The notes under the pieces are model-generated. The model searched no databases and was not told the origin of the DNA. It saw only the letters and a program-made list of their open reading frames with translations. Source: Paramuribaculum sp. (GTDB lineage Bacteria > Bacteroidota > Bacteroidia > Bacteroidales > Muribaculaceae). Taken from it: DNA of 64,000 nucleotides. The stretch is taken from assembly GCA_022511125.1 (NCBI GenBank), contig JAFLSD010000002.1:62001-126000 (forward strand), in the 5' to 3' direction. A program made the position numbers and the translations under genes. Positions within the stretch are counted from its first letter, which is position 1; each line of letters starts with the position of its first letter. Shown one piece after another: positions 1 to 9,591 of the stretch.

Positions 1-708
1 ATAAAACCATTTCGCGTGGAAAATCTTCTCTGCCTCCGGTTTTCTTTCGTTGGGAACGGCAACCGGGTTGATTGTCCACGTTGCTCCGACTGATGCCAAA
101 ATATTGTTCACGCCATTATTCGGCAGCGAAGTGTTACCGTTTGAAAAATGATTTGCTTCTAATCCGAACGAAATCCCTAACTTATCGTCCACCCGGTAAA
201 TAAATTTCAGGCCCACACCGAGATGGGCTGTCACCGACGTACTTACCACCCTATTGGTGAGTCCGCTATCGTCGCCCGGATGTTTCCAACCCATTGCAGC
301 ACCGAATTTCCATTCATATCCGAAAGACAGCCTGTCGCTGATGCTGACAATCGGCGCACCTTGAAATACATCGACCAATACCGGGGTGCCGAGAAGTCGA
401 TTAGAGAAAAAAGAATTTACGCCAATCCCTAATCCTTGATACACACCCTTATATGTATAACCATCCCTATTTAGACGGTCATCTGAAAAATCGAGCCTCA
501 AAGTCCCTGCCAGATTGGCTTCAATCCTCTTTCCCAATTCATTTTCTCCCTTGAGATACGCGCTCGACTGAGGGACGTAGCCGCCACCGACTTCCACACC
601 AATCCGCCATTGAGTCTTGGCCGACTGAGGGATAGAGTCGGCGAACGAACTTAGTGAAATCAACGTAAGTGAAATCGCAACTACCTGTTTCAGACAATTC
701 TTAATCAT
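1..708 (-). CDS. PagL-like acyloxyacyl hydrolase family outer-membrane protein (C-terminus cut)
   Basis: The first 236 codons are visible; the gene runs off the left edge. It starts with a signal peptide (MIKNCLKQVVAISLTLISLS, cleavage near Ala23) and continues as alternating beta-barrel strands. The motif HFSNGNTSLPN begins at His187 and matches the His-x-Ser-Asn signature of PagL lipid A 3-O-deacylases, which remove an acyl chain from lipid A in the outer membrane. His187 and Ser189 are present, but the position of the PagL catalytic glutamate (14 residues after the His) appears to be Asn201, so activity is uncertain. The start codon overlaps the stop of the upstream lipoprotein gene by 8 bases, which suggests translational coupling. 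It could also be a non-enzymatic porin-like relative. Confidence 0.7.
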   Translation of the reverse strand, partial: MIKNCLKQVVAISLTLISLSSFADSIPQSAKTQWRIGVEVGGGYVPQSSAYLKGENELGKRIEANLAGTLRLDFSDDRLNRDGYTYKGVYQGLGIGVNSFFSNRLLGTPVLVDVFQGAPIVSISDRLSFGYEWKFGAAMGWKHPGDDSGLTNRVVSTSVTAHLGVGLKFIYRVDDKLGISFGLEANHFSNGNTSLPNNGVNNILASVGATWTINPVAVPNERKPEAEKIFHAKWFY

Positions 709-1150
709 TTTGCGACCCTCCCCCTGTTACAGTGAAATAAATAAACCGTACACAATAATCATATTTCAGTCGGAATGTCCATGTGACAACATTCGACTTA
801 CTTCTGAAACTCGTGAAAACCAAACGATTATTTTGCTTCAGCAACTGAAATTCATAAAAATCATTTTCAAAAACAATTTTCGCCAACTCCGAAGCCGGTG
901 AATCACTGCTTATCGTTTCACCTTGAGCATTATAATATTTGCAGAAGTCTCGTCCCGACGAAATTAAATCCAAACTTATATTTTCCAATCCATAGAGAGG
1001 GATTATCAACTCAGCTTCTCCATCGTCACTATCTATATTGACAAAAGTTTCTTCGGGAAGAAGTGGCCCATCGATAAAAACTTCATCGTTACAAGCTGTG
1101 AACAATAACAATAAAAATATAAACGGAAGCAGATATCGGCTTTTCGTCAT
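701..1150 (-). CDS. Small lipoprotein upstream of the PagL-like gene
   Basis: The 149-residue product has a clear lipoprotein signal: a charged start, a hydrophobic stretch and a lipobox LFTAC with Cys20 as the lipidation site. The acidic residues right after Cys20 (NDEVFIDG) are compatible with export to the outer surface in Bacteroidota. The rest looks beta-rich. I do not recognise the family. It is the first gene of a two-gene unit with the PagL-like protein (8-base overlap), so a role in the same envelope process is an inference. A promoter box TACCTTTG lies at 1183-1190 on the minus strand, about 33 bases before the start codon, back to back with the promoter of the cobalamin gene. Confidence 0.75.
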   Translation of the reverse strand: MTKSRYLLPFIFLLLLFTACNDEVFIDGPLLPEETFVNIDSDDGEAELIIPLYGLENISLDLISSGRDFCKYYNAQGETISSDSPASELAKIVFENDFYEFQLLKQNNRLVFTSFRSKSNVVTWTFRLKYDYCVRFIYFTVTGGGSQND

Positions 1151-1221
1151 TCTAAAAGCAATTTCAGTTAGTAAAGGACCCGCAAAGGTATATAAAAATT
1201 TCCTTTTTTATGATTTTTCTA

Positions 1222-1229
1222 TACTTTTG
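1222..1229 (+). promoter_or_regulatory. Promoter -7 box of cbiJ-cbiD, abutting the start codon
   Basis: TACTTTTG fits the Bacteroidota -7 consensus TAnnTTTG. Only five bases separate it from the ATG at 1235, so transcription would begin at or beside the start codon and the mRNA would be leaderless or nearly so. Confidence 0.5.
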
Positions 1230-1234
1230 TAATT

Positions 1235-3010
1235 ATGATACTTGTTTTCGGTGGCACGACTGAAGGACGAATCGCGGCTGAGACTTTGGAGCGCGCGGGG
1301 AAACCGTTTTTCTACTCCACGAAAGACGGCGTTCAGGAAATCAAAGCTCAAAATGCCTTCTGTGTTTCCGGAGCGATGGACGCAGACAAAATAAGAGACT
1401 TCGTAAGTGACCAAAATATCCGTCTGATAGTCGATGCTGCTCATCCCTTTGCAGTTAGACTCCATTCTAATATTGCCGATGTATGCCGCTCATTGGGAAT
1501 TGACTGCATACGGTTTTCGAGGAGAACGCTTGAGCCTCGACGAGGAGCCGTCTACTGCGAATCGTTTGCCGATGCCCTAAACAGGATTCACCTTTCGGGA
1601 GCGAAGATTCTGCTTGCTTTGACAGGCGTGCAGACTATTCCACAATTTAAAGACTTAATGAGGGAATGTAAAGTCATTTTTCGTGTTCTCGACAGAAAAG
1701 AATCCATAGATAAGGCTTTGGCTGAAGGAGTTAAGGCAGAACATCTGATTTTTTATGACGAAAATGATCCCGGCGCGGAAAAAGCGTTGGATATGTTCCA
1801 TCCCGATGCGATCATAACAAAGGAGAGCGGCCACAGCGGAGGTTTGGAAGAGAAATTAAAAGTGGCCGCAGAGCGCGAAATACCGATCTATGTAGTGCGG
1901 ATGCCCCGCCTGGAGGAAGCGACCGAAGAAGTTTTCGGCGCTTATGGCTTGCGGATGGCCGTAGAACGTCTTTTGCCGGGGTTTTTCGATTTGCGGATAG
2001 GATTCACCACGGGCTCTTGCGCCACTGCTGCCGCAAAGGCGGCGATGAAGGCTCTTTTAACGGGCAATCCGGTGGATAGAATAGAATTCACGCTTCCTGA
2101 CGGCGAGCCGATGGAAATGAAAGTTATCTTTTGCAAAATGATACAAGCGGAAAGTTGGAAAGCAACCGTTATCAAGGATGCGGGAGATGACCCTGATGTG
2201 ACGGACGGCTGCCGTATTACGGCCGTTGTAAATAAAACCGACGGTAGCGGCATTGAGATCGCCGGAGGTGAAGGAGTCGGCAGGGTGACGTTGCCCGGAT
2301 TGGGTATCGCCGTAGGCGAAGCGGCTATCAATCCTGCTCCGAGAAAGATGATTGTCGACAATATCCGGTCAATTTATCCTGAGGGCGGTCTGAGGGTGGA
2401 AATAAGCGTTGCCGACGGCCGTGAGATTGCTACACGCACATTCAATCCGAAAGTGGGTGTCATAGGCGGCCTCTCCATCCTGGGCACATCGGGCATAGTC
2501 ATGCCGTTCTCACACGAAGCGTTCGTCGAATCTATCAGACGCGAACTGTCGGTAGCTGTCGCCGCCGGCGTGGAAACGATCGTCATTAACTCGGGAGCGA
2601 AAAGCGAAAGCAAACTGAAAGCCATGTTTCCCGAACTTCCTCCATTTGCTTTCATCCATTACGGCAACGCCATAGGCCAAACGCTTGAAGCGGCCGAAAA
2701 AGCCGGCGTGAAACGGCTTATTATGGGCATAATGATAGGAAAAGCCGTAAAAATGGCCGAAGGACATCTCGATACGCATAGCCATAACGTTAGAATCAAT
2801 ATAGATTTCATAGCCTCGTTGGCCGAACAGACGGGAGTGACGTCTGAAACTATAGCAAGAATCAGGCAAATAAAACTCGCCCGCGAACTTTGGGATATTG
2901 TTCCATCCGATATCTATCCCGACTTCTACGCTCAAATCCGAAATCTCTGCCTGCGAAAGGCCTCGCAAATCTTCACCTCCTCCCTCGAAATACACCTTCT
3001 CGCCGACTAA
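1235..3010 (+). CDS. Fused cobalt-precorrin-6A reductase / cobalt-precorrin-5B C1-methyltransferase (CbiJ-CbiD)
   Basis: This 591-residue protein joins two cobalamin ring enzymes. Residues 1 to about 245 match CbiJ/CobK, with the N-terminal dinucleotide-binding start MILVFGGTTEGR; it reduces the cobalt-precorrin-6A macrocycle. Residues from about 250 match CbiD, with the hallmark GFTTGSCATAAAKAA near residue 255; it methylates C1 and leads to loss of the C2 unit (anaerobic route). The order of domains and total length fit fused versions known in Bacteroidota. No other corrin ring gene lies beside it and no cobalamin riboswitch precedes it, in contrast to the uptake locus at 14.5 kb. The start is set by a promoter box five bases upstream. 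Confidence 0.93.
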   Translation: MILVFGGTTEGRIAAETLERAGKPFFYSTKDGVQEIKAQNAFCVSGAMDADKIRDFVSDQNIRLIVDAAHPFAVRLHSNIADVCRSLGIDCIRFSRRTLEPRRGAVYCESFADALNRIHLSGAKILLALTGVQTIPQFKDLMRECKVIFRVLDRKESIDKALAEGVKAEHLIFYDENDPGAEKALDMFHPDAIITKESGHSGGLEEKLKVAAEREIPIYVVRMPRLEEATEEVFGAYGLRMAVERLLPGFFDLRIGFTTGSCATAAAKAAMKALLTGNPVDRIEFTLPDGEPMEMKVIFCKMIQAESWKATVIKDAGDDPDVTDGCRITAVVNKTDGSGIEIAGGEGVGRVTLPGLGIAVGEAAINPAPRKMIVDNIRSIYPEGGLRVEISVADGREIATRTFNPKVGVIGGLSILGTSGIVMPFSHEAFVESIRRELSVAVAAGVETIVINSGAKSESKLKAMFPELPPFAFIHYGNAIGQTLEAAEKAGVKRLIMGIMIGKAVKMAEGHLDTHSHNVRINIDFIASLAEQTGVTSETIARIRQIKLARELWDIVPSDIYPDFYAQIRNLCLRKASQIFTSSLEIHLLAD

Positions 3011-3090
3011 ACATGCATAGTTTGGCATAATATGTGAAAGATATTTCTTTTTTTGGATATTTATACGCTTTTTTTACCATTAAAAGATTC

Positions 3091-3128
3091 TAATTTTGTG
3101 GCCTGTAATTATCTTTTGATTATTTTTG
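3091..3128 (+). promoter_or_regulatory. Candidate promoter boxes of the histidine degradation operon
   Basis: Two possible -7 boxes lie here, TAATTTTG at 3091-3098 and TATTTTTG at 3121-3128; the second is 23 bases before the ATG at 3152. No operator for a Hut repressor could be identified and no regulator gene is adjacent. Confidence 0.35.
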
Positions 3129-3151
3129 CATATACAAAAAATATAAATATC

Positions 3152-4855
3152 ATGAAGAAACAGCTGATAGAGTGCGTGCCAAATTTCAGTGAGGGCGCCG
3201 ATTTGGAGATTATCGATAAAATAACAGCAGAAATTAGCAAGATAAACGGCGTTTCGCTTTTGGACGTCGATTCGGGAGTGGCCACCAATAGGACGGTAGT
3301 GACATTTGTCGGTGAGCCGGAACCGGTGGTGGAGGCTGCTTTTCAGGCAGTAAAAAAAGCCTCTGAACTCATCGATATGCGAAAACACAAAGGAAGTCAT
3401 CCGCGTCTCGGAGCCACCGATGTACTCCCCTTGATTCCGGTAGCAAATATCAGCCTCGAAGAATGTGCCGCCTTAGCGCGGAAACTCGCCGAACGGATAG
3501 CCCTCGAGTTGGAAATACCGACCTACTGCTACGAATCGGCAGCTTTGAAACCCGAGAGAAAAAATCTGGCCGTTTGCCGCGAGGGCGAATACGAAGCTTT
3601 GCCGAAAAAAGTGGCGTCACCGGAACTTGCACCTGATTTCGGATGCCGTCCATTCGACGAAAAGATGGCCCGCACAGGGTCGACTATCGTGGGAGCACGC
3701 GATTTTCTCGTGGCTGTCAATTTCAACCTCAACACTACATCGACTCGTCGTGCCAATGCCGTAGCTTTCGACGTGAGGGAGAAAGGGCGCCCTGTCAGAG
3801 AAGGTAATCCTATAACCGGCAAGATAGTACGCGACGAAATGGGCGAACCGGTCATGAAGCCCGGAACACTCAAAGCGGTCAAGGCAATAGGCTGGTTCAT
3901 CGACGAATACGGAATAGCCCAAGTTTCCATGAACCTTACCGACCTTTCCGTAACCCCCCTTCATGTAGCCTTTGAAGAAGTCTGCCGGGCTGCTCGCGAA
4001 CGAGGTCTGAGAGTGACAGGAACAGAAATAGTCGGTCTGATTCCCAAAAAGGCGATTATCGAGGCCGGCAAATATTTCCTTCGCAAACAGCGTCGGTCCT
4101 TAGGGCTGCCTGAAAGCGAAATCATCAAGATAGCTGTAAAATCGATGGGACTTGATGATCTGAAGCCCTTTATAGCCGACGAGAAGATCATAGAATACGT
4201 GCTAAAACGCAATGAGGAGAAAAAGGCACAACTCGTCGACATGACAGTCAGAGGCTTTGCCGAGGAAACGGCGAGCGAATCGCCTGCCCCCGGTGGAGGT
4301 TCTATTTCGGCCTATATGGGCGCATTGGGAGCGGCTCTGGGCACGATGGTGGCCAATCTGTCATCGCATAAAGCCGGCTGGGACGACCGTTGGGAGGAAT
4401 TTTCTGATTGGGCCGAAAAAGGCCATGAGATAATGGAAGAGCTGCTTGCCCTTGTCGATGAAGATACCGAAGCGTTCAACGGCATAATGAAAGTATTCTC
4501 CATGCCAAAATCGACCGAAGAGGAGAAAGCGGCGCGTCGGAGAGCACTCCAGGAAGCGACTCTTTACGCCACGGTAGTGCCGCTACGCACTATGCAAGCT
4601 TCCATGAAGGCTTTCCCCATACTTGAAGAAATGGCGCGTGAAGGCAATCCCAACTCGGTCAGCGATGCGGGCGTAGGTGCGCTTGCAGCCCGGAGCGCTG
4701 TGCTCGGAGCGTTGCTCAATGTCAAAATCAACGCAGCCGGACTTGACGACAAACAAAAGGCAGCCGAGCTGATAAAGGATGCCGAAAAACTCGCTGCCGA
4801 TGCTTGCCGCGCCGAAACGGAAATATTGAAAATCGTTAACACTAAAATCGCCTGA
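3152..4855 (+). CDS. ftcD: Bifunctional glutamate formimidoyltransferase / formimidoyltetrahydrofolate cyclodeaminase
   Basis: This cytosolic enzyme performs the last steps of histidine degradation: it moves the formimino group from N-formimino-glutamate to tetrahydrofolate and then releases ammonia to give methenyl-THF. The N-terminal transferase starts at MKKQLIECVPNFSEG and runs to about residue 330. The cyclodeaminase part follows, with its glycine-rich folate motif SPAPGGGS near residues 376-383. The 567-residue length matches the fused two-domain form. An in-frame upstream ATG at 3053 is rejected because the added 33 residues are not family-like and the promoter boxes lie inside them. 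It is followed by hutU after one base, so it leads the hut operon. Confidence 0.95.
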   Translation: MKKQLIECVPNFSEGADLEIIDKITAEISKINGVSLLDVDSGVATNRTVVTFVGEPEPVVEAAFQAVKKASELIDMRKHKGSHPRLGATDVLPLIPVANISLEECAALARKLAERIALELEIPTYCYESAALKPERKNLAVCREGEYEALPKKVASPELAPDFGCRPFDEKMARTGSTIVGARDFLVAVNFNLNTTSTRRANAVAFDVREKGRPVREGNPITGKIVRDEMGEPVMKPGTLKAVKAIGWFIDEYGIAQVSMNLTDLSVTPLHVAFEEVCRAARERGLRVTGTEIVGLIPKKAIIEAGKYFLRKQRRSLGLPESEIIKIAVKSMGLDDLKPFIADEKIIEYVLKRNEEKKAQLVDMTVRGFAEETASESPAPGGGSISAYMGALGAALGTMVANLSSHKAGWDDRWEEFSDWAEKGHEIMEELLALVDEDTEAFNGIMKVFSMPKSTEEEKAARRRALQEATLYATVVPLRTMQASMKAFPILEEMAREGNPNSVSDAGVGALAARSAVLGALLNVKINAAGLDDKQKAAELIKDAEKLAADACRAETEILKIVNTKIA

Positions 4856-4856
4856 C

Positions 4857-6869
4857 ATGGAGAGAAAAGAATTTCAGGACGCCATAAAAGCGGGAATACC
4901 GTCGGTACTACCTCCGTTAAGACCTTTGGATCAGTCGGTAAGCCATGCGCCTAAACGCAAAGATATACTGACCAAGGAGGAGAAAAAGCTGGCGTTAAAA
5001 AATGCGCTCCGATACTTCCCCGAGGAGATGCATGCCGAACTCGCTCCCGAATTTGCACGTGAACTCAACGACTACGGACGTATCTACATGTATCGTTTTA
5101 GACCTGCATACGAAATGAAAGCGCGTCCGATCGGCGATTACCCGGCAAAATCACGTCAGGCAGCCGCGATAATGATGATGATACAGAACAATCTCGACCC
5201 GGCCGTTGCACAGCATCCGCATGAACTCATCACCTACGGAGGCAACGGCGCCGTTTTTCAGAATTGGGCTCAGTATCTTCTCACTATGAAATATCTGTCG
5301 GAGATGACTGACGAACAGACTCTCGTGATGTATTCCGGCCATCCTCTCGGTCTTTTCCCTTCGCATCACGAAGCACCGCGCGTGGTCGTAACCAACGGCA
5401 TGGTCATACCCAATTATTCCAAGCCTGACGACTGGGAACGGTTTAACGCCCTGGGTGTTTCGCAATACGGTCAGATGACTGCCGGTTCCTACATGTATAT
5501 CGGTCCGCAAGGGATAGTTCACGGCACGACAATTACAGTGCTCAACGCCGCCCGAAAAAAGATGAAAGAGGGGCAGCAGACACCGAAGGGAATGCTTTTC
5601 GTCTCTTCGGGATTAGGAGGAATGTCGGGGGCTCAGCCTAAAGCAGGCAACATTGCGGGAGTGGTGAGCATCGTTGCTGAAATCAATCCCAAAGCAGTGG
5701 AGAAACGCCACTCGCAGGGCTGGGTTGACGAAGTTTTCACCGAACTTGACCCGGTGATCGACCGCGCCGAGGATGCACGTGCCAAAGGAGAGACCGTATC
5801 GCTTGCATATCAGGGTAATATAGTCGACCTATGGGAACGCCTCGCCGAAAGAGAAATCGCCGTCGATCTCGGTTCCGACCAGACCTCGCTCCATAACCCT
5901 TGGGCCGGAGGCTACTATCCCACAGGGCTTTCCTATGATGAGTCGAACCTCCTCATGGTGGAAAATCCTGAGGAGTTTAAAGCAAAAGTAAAGGAATCGC
6001 TACGACGTCAGATAAGGGCAATAAACCTGCTCACCTCACGCGGAATGTATTTCTTCGACTACGGAAATGCCTTCCTGTTAGAAGCTTCGCGTGCGGGAGC
6101 CGACGTGATGAATCCGGACGGCACCTTCCGCTATCCATCATACGTCCAGGACATTATGGGACCGATGTTCTTCGATTACGGTTTCGGACCTTTTAGATGG
6201 GTCTGCACTTCGGGCGACATGAAAGACCTCGAAATTTCCGACAAGATAGCGGCTGAAGTACTTGAAGAACTGCTCGTTGAAGCAACATCCGACATCTCAT
6301 CTCAGCTTGCCGACAATCTCACCTGGATACGCAAAGCGGGCGAAAACAACCTCGTGGTGGGCTCGAAAGCAAGAATACTCTATGCCGACGCTCTCGGCCG
6401 CACCCGTATAGCCCTGGCCTTCAACAAGGCGATACGCGACGGCAAAATTTCGGCACCGATAGTTCTGGGACGTGACCATCACGACGTATCGGGCACAGAC
6501 TCCCCCTACCGTGAAACTTCCAACATCTACGACGGTTCAAACCGCACTGCCGATATGGCCGTTCAGAACGTGATAGGCGATTCTTTCCGCGGCGCAACAT
6601 GGGTCTCTCTTCACAACGGAGGAGGCGTTGGCTGGGGTGAAGTGATCAACGGTGGTTTCGGCATGGTGATCGACGGTTCGGAAGAGTGCGACCGCCGCAT
6701 CCGTGGAATGATGTTCTGGGACGTAAACAACGGAATAGCACGGCGCAGCTGGTCGAGAAACCGGGGAGCTGTCGACGCTATACGCCGCGAAATGGAACGG
6801 ACTCCCGAATTAAAAGTAACATTGCCTAATTTCACTTCAGACGAACTGATTGACAACATCATAAAATAA
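4857..6869 (+). CDS. hutU: Urocanate hydratase
   Basis: Urocanase hydrates urocanate to imidazolonepropionate using tightly bound NAD+ as an electrophile. The 670-residue protein is the long form (classic bacterial urocanases are about 550 residues), as is usual in Bacteroidota. Family hallmarks are the glycine-rich GLGGMSGAQPKAGNIAG around residue 260 and FDYGFGPFRWVCTSGD around residue 440, which carries the conserved active-site cysteine. The gene begins one base after ftcD and ends eight bases before hutH, so it is co-transcribed with them. Confidence 0.96.
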   Translation: MERKEFQDAIKAGIPSVLPPLRPLDQSVSHAPKRKDILTKEEKKLALKNALRYFPEEMHAELAPEFARELNDYGRIYMYRFRPAYEMKARPIGDYPAKSRQAAAIMMMIQNNLDPAVAQHPHELITYGGNGAVFQNWAQYLLTMKYLSEMTDEQTLVMYSGHPLGLFPSHHEAPRVVVTNGMVIPNYSKPDDWERFNALGVSQYGQMTAGSYMYIGPQGIVHGTTITVLNAARKKMKEGQQTPKGMLFVSSGLGGMSGAQPKAGNIAGVVSIVAEINPKAVEKRHSQGWVDEVFTELDPVIDRAEDARAKGETVSLAYQGNIVDLWERLAEREIAVDLGSDQTSLHNPWAGGYYPTGLSYDESNLLMVENPEEFKAKVKESLRRQIRAINLLTSRGMYFFDYGNAFLLEASRAGADVMNPDGTFRYPSYVQDIMGPMFFDYGFGPFRWVCTSGDMKDLEISDKIAAEVLEELLVEATSDISSQLADNLTWIRKAGENNLVVGSKARILYADALGRTRIALAFNKAIRDGKISAPIVLGRDHHDVSGTDSPYRETSNIYDGSNRTADMAVQNVIGDSFRGATWVSLHNGGGVGWGEVINGGFGMVIDGSEECDRRIRGMMFWDVNNGIARRSWSRNRGAVDAIRREMERTPELKVTLPNFTSDELIDNIIK

Positions 6870-6877
6870 CGCTCAGT

Positions 6878-8374
6878 ATGAAAACCCACTCCATCACATC
6901 ACGCCATTTATCGTTAGAAGATATAAGAGACATCATCAGGAGCAACAGTCGCTTGGAACTCTCGAAGGAAGCACGCAAAAAAATTTCTGAATGCCGTGAC
7001 TACTTGGACAAGAAAATCAAAGAGAGCGATGTGCCCCTCTACGGTATAACCACCGGTTTCGGAGCGCTCTGCAACATATCCATCGACAAAGAGAGTCTAT
7101 CGGAACTCCAAAAAAACCTCGTACGCTCACATGCTTGCGGAGCCGGCGAAAGAGTGCCGTCGGAAATTGTCAAAATTATACTCCTTCTGAAAATTCAGTC
7201 ACTCTCCTACGGTCACTCGGGAGTTCAGCTTTCCACAGTGGAACGTTTAGTAGATTTCTTCAACAACAACATCATCCCCGTAGTCTACGAGCAAGGCTCG
7301 CTGGGAGCTTCCGGCGACCTCTCCCCTCTCGCCCACCTGTCCCTGCCGCTTTTGGGACTCGGAGAAGTGTATTATCACGGCCAAATCAGGTGCTCGTCTG
7401 AAATTCTCGAGGAATTCGGATGGGAGCCTATAGAACTTCATTCGAAAGAGGGACTTGCGTTGCTCAACGGCACTCAGTTTATGTGCGCCTACGGCGTCTA
7501 TGCTGTCAATGCCGCCAAACGTCTCTCGCAATGGGCCGATGTGATAGCGTCGATGTCGCTCGATTCTTTCGACGGCCGTTTAGAACCGTTCGAGACGATT
7601 GTTAACGAGGTGCGACCTTACAGCGGCCAGCTCGAAACCGCCCGTGCCGTCCGTGAGTCGTTAAAAGGCAGCGAGATAGCTCGTCAGTACAAAATCCATG
7701 TGCAGGATCCTTACTCTTTCCGATGCATCCCGCAGGTTCACGGTGCGTCGAAAGACACTATCGATTATGTTTCCCGTATCATGACGGTGGAAATCAACTC
7801 CGTCACCGACAATCCAACGATCTTCCCCGAACAGGACACTATTATCTCGGCGGGAAACTTCCATGGCGAACCGATAGCGCAGCCTATGGATTTTCTCGCG
7901 ATAGCGATGGCCGAGCTCAGCAACATTTCGGAACGGCGCACATATCAGCTCATATCAGGCGACCGCGGCCTTCCGAGGTTCCTTGTGGCTAAACCGGGGC
8001 TCAACAGCGGATTTATGATTCCTCAATACACTGCCGCATCGATCGTAAGTCAGTCGAAAGGCTTGTCTATGCCGGCTTCGGTAGATTCTATCCCTTCATC
8101 GCAAGGGCAGGAAGATCATGTTTCGATGGGTTCCAACTCCGCCACGAAGCTTTATCGCGTGATAAAAAACACCGAGCGGGTGCTCGCCATCGAGTTGCTC
8201 AATGCAGCCCAGGCTCTCGAATTCCGCCGTCCGCTGAAATCATCGGAATTTATCGAAAAGATATTCAAGGAGTTCCGCCGTCATGTACCGTTCATATCCG
8301 ACGACGTAGTGATGTATCCCTATATCGAGGAAGCTATCCATTTCATTGAAAAACCATGTCCGTCCTTATCGTAA
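6878..8374 (+). CDS. hutH: Histidine ammonia-lyase
   Basis: This enzyme removes ammonia from L-histidine to give urocanate, the first step of the pathway. It has 498 residues, the usual size. The motif GSLGASGDLSPL contains Ala144-Ser145-Gly146, the triad that cyclises into the MIO electrophile. The motif SSQGQEDHVSMG in the second half is also diagnostic and separates it from phenylalanine and tyrosine lyases. Its 3' end overlaps hutI by 19 bases. Oddly for the order of reactions, the gene for the first step is third in the operon. Confidence 0.96.
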   Translation: MKTHSITSRHLSLEDIRDIIRSNSRLELSKEARKKISECRDYLDKKIKESDVPLYGITTGFGALCNISIDKESLSELQKNLVRSHACGAGERVPSEIVKIILLLKIQSLSYGHSGVQLSTVERLVDFFNNNIIPVVYEQGSLGASGDLSPLAHLSLPLLGLGEVYYHGQIRCSSEILEEFGWEPIELHSKEGLALLNGTQFMCAYGVYAVNAAKRLSQWADVIASMSLDSFDGRLEPFETIVNEVRPYSGQLETARAVRESLKGSEIARQYKIHVQDPYSFRCIPQVHGASKDTIDYVSRIMTVEINSVTDNPTIFPEQDTIISAGNFHGEPIAQPMDFLAIAMAELSNISERRTYQLISGDRGLPRFLVAKPGLNSGFMIPQYTAASIVSQSKGLSMPASVDSIPSSQGQEDHVSMGSNSATKLYRVIKNTERVLAIELLNAAQALEFRRPLKSSEFIEKIFKEFRRHVPFISDDVVMYPYIEEAIHFIEKPCPSLS

Positions 8375-9591
8375 ATATCGGTTGTGCGGTTGGTATAGCC
8401 GAGGGAACCACCCCATTACTCAGAGGAGCTGCGATGAATGAAACCGGGCAGATTCAGAATGCCTGGATTCTGATCGAGGGGGATCGTATATCCGGTTTCG
8501 GCAGTATGGACAACGTGCCGCAAGGCTCGTTCGACACTATCGATGCGAAGGGGGGATGGGCTTTCCCGTCGTTTTGCGATTCCCACACCCATATCGTCTA
8601 TGCCGGCAGCCGCGAACAGGAATTCGAGGACAAAATCCGAGGTCTCTCCTACGAGGATATAGCCAAAAGAGGCGGAGGAATCCTTAATTCGGCCGAAGGT
8701 CTCCGCAAGATCAGCGAAAACGAACTCTACGAACAATCGATGATCCGAGTCGACGAGGTGATAAGAAAAGGCACGGGAGCAATCGAAATAAAGAGCGGCT
8801 ACGGACTTTCCCTCGAATCGGAGCTGAAAATGCTTCGGGTTATACGACGTATCGCGGAATCAGTGCCGTTGGTGGTTAAATCCACCTTTCTCGGCGCGCA
8901 CGCCGTACCCGCGGAATTCCGGGGCGATAAGGAAGGCTATGTACGCCTCATCTGCCGCGAGATGTTGCCTGAAATAGCGCGGGAGAATCTGGCCGATTAT
9001 GTCGATGTTTTCTGCGACCGCGGCTTCTTTTCCGTCGACGATACCGCAAGAATCATTGACCGTGCGGCCGAGTTCGGCATAAAAGCGAAGATTCACGCCG
9101 ACGAGCTCGCTTTGACCGGGGGCACGGAAATAGCTGTCGGTAAAGGAGCTGTGTCTGTGGATCATCTCGAGCAGATAACCGAAAATGAGATGAGCTTTCT
9201 GGCGGGGGGTACGACTGTTCCCACTGCCCTTCCTGGAGCGTCCTTCTTTTCGAATCTGCCATTCGCACCTGTTAGGCAAATGATCGACTACGGCATCGGA
9301 CCGGCATTGGCTTCCGACTATAATCCCGGCTCGTCACCGTCGGGAGACATGAGATTTATTATGTCATTGGGGTGTATCAAAATGAGAATGAGTCCGGTAG
9401 AAGCTTTCAACGCCACTACCGTCAACGGCGCGCACGCCATGGAATCTGCTCATCTGGCAGGCACCATAACCGTAGGCAAACTTGCCAATCTATTCATTAC
9501 CGAACCGCTCCCCTCTCTTGCTTTTCTCCCTTATGCGTATATCACCCCGCTGATTCGCCGAATCATCCTGAAGGGTCAATCCATTGCCTGA
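8356..9591 (+). CDS. hutI: Imidazolonepropionase
   Basis: This amidohydrolase opens the imidazolone ring to give N-formimino-glutamate, the substrate of FtcD. In 411 residues it shows the metal site DSHTHIVYAG near residue 77, the KIHADEL motif near residue 246, and the later DHLEQ and ASDYNPGS motifs of the family. It starts inside hutH (19-base overlap) and is the last gene of the operon. No hutG or hutF lies nearby, so formimino-glutamate is handled only by FtcD in this cluster. Confidence 0.95.
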   Translation: MSVLIVNIGCAVGIAEGTTPLLRGAAMNETGQIQNAWILIEGDRISGFGSMDNVPQGSFDTIDAKGGWAFPSFCDSHTHIVYAGSREQEFEDKIRGLSYEDIAKRGGGILNSAEGLRKISENELYEQSMIRVDEVIRKGTGAIEIKSGYGLSLESELKMLRVIRRIAESVPLVVKSTFLGAHAVPAEFRGDKEGYVRLICREMLPEIARENLADYVDVFCDRGFFSVDDTARIIDRAAEFGIKAKIHADELALTGGTEIAVGKGAVSVDHLEQITENEMSFLAGGTTVPTALPGASFFSNLPFAPVRQMIDYGIGPALASDYNPGSSPSGDMRFIMSLGCIKMRMSPVEAFNATTVNGAHAMESAHLAGTITVGKLANLFITEPLPSLAFLPYAYITPLIRRIILKGQSIA

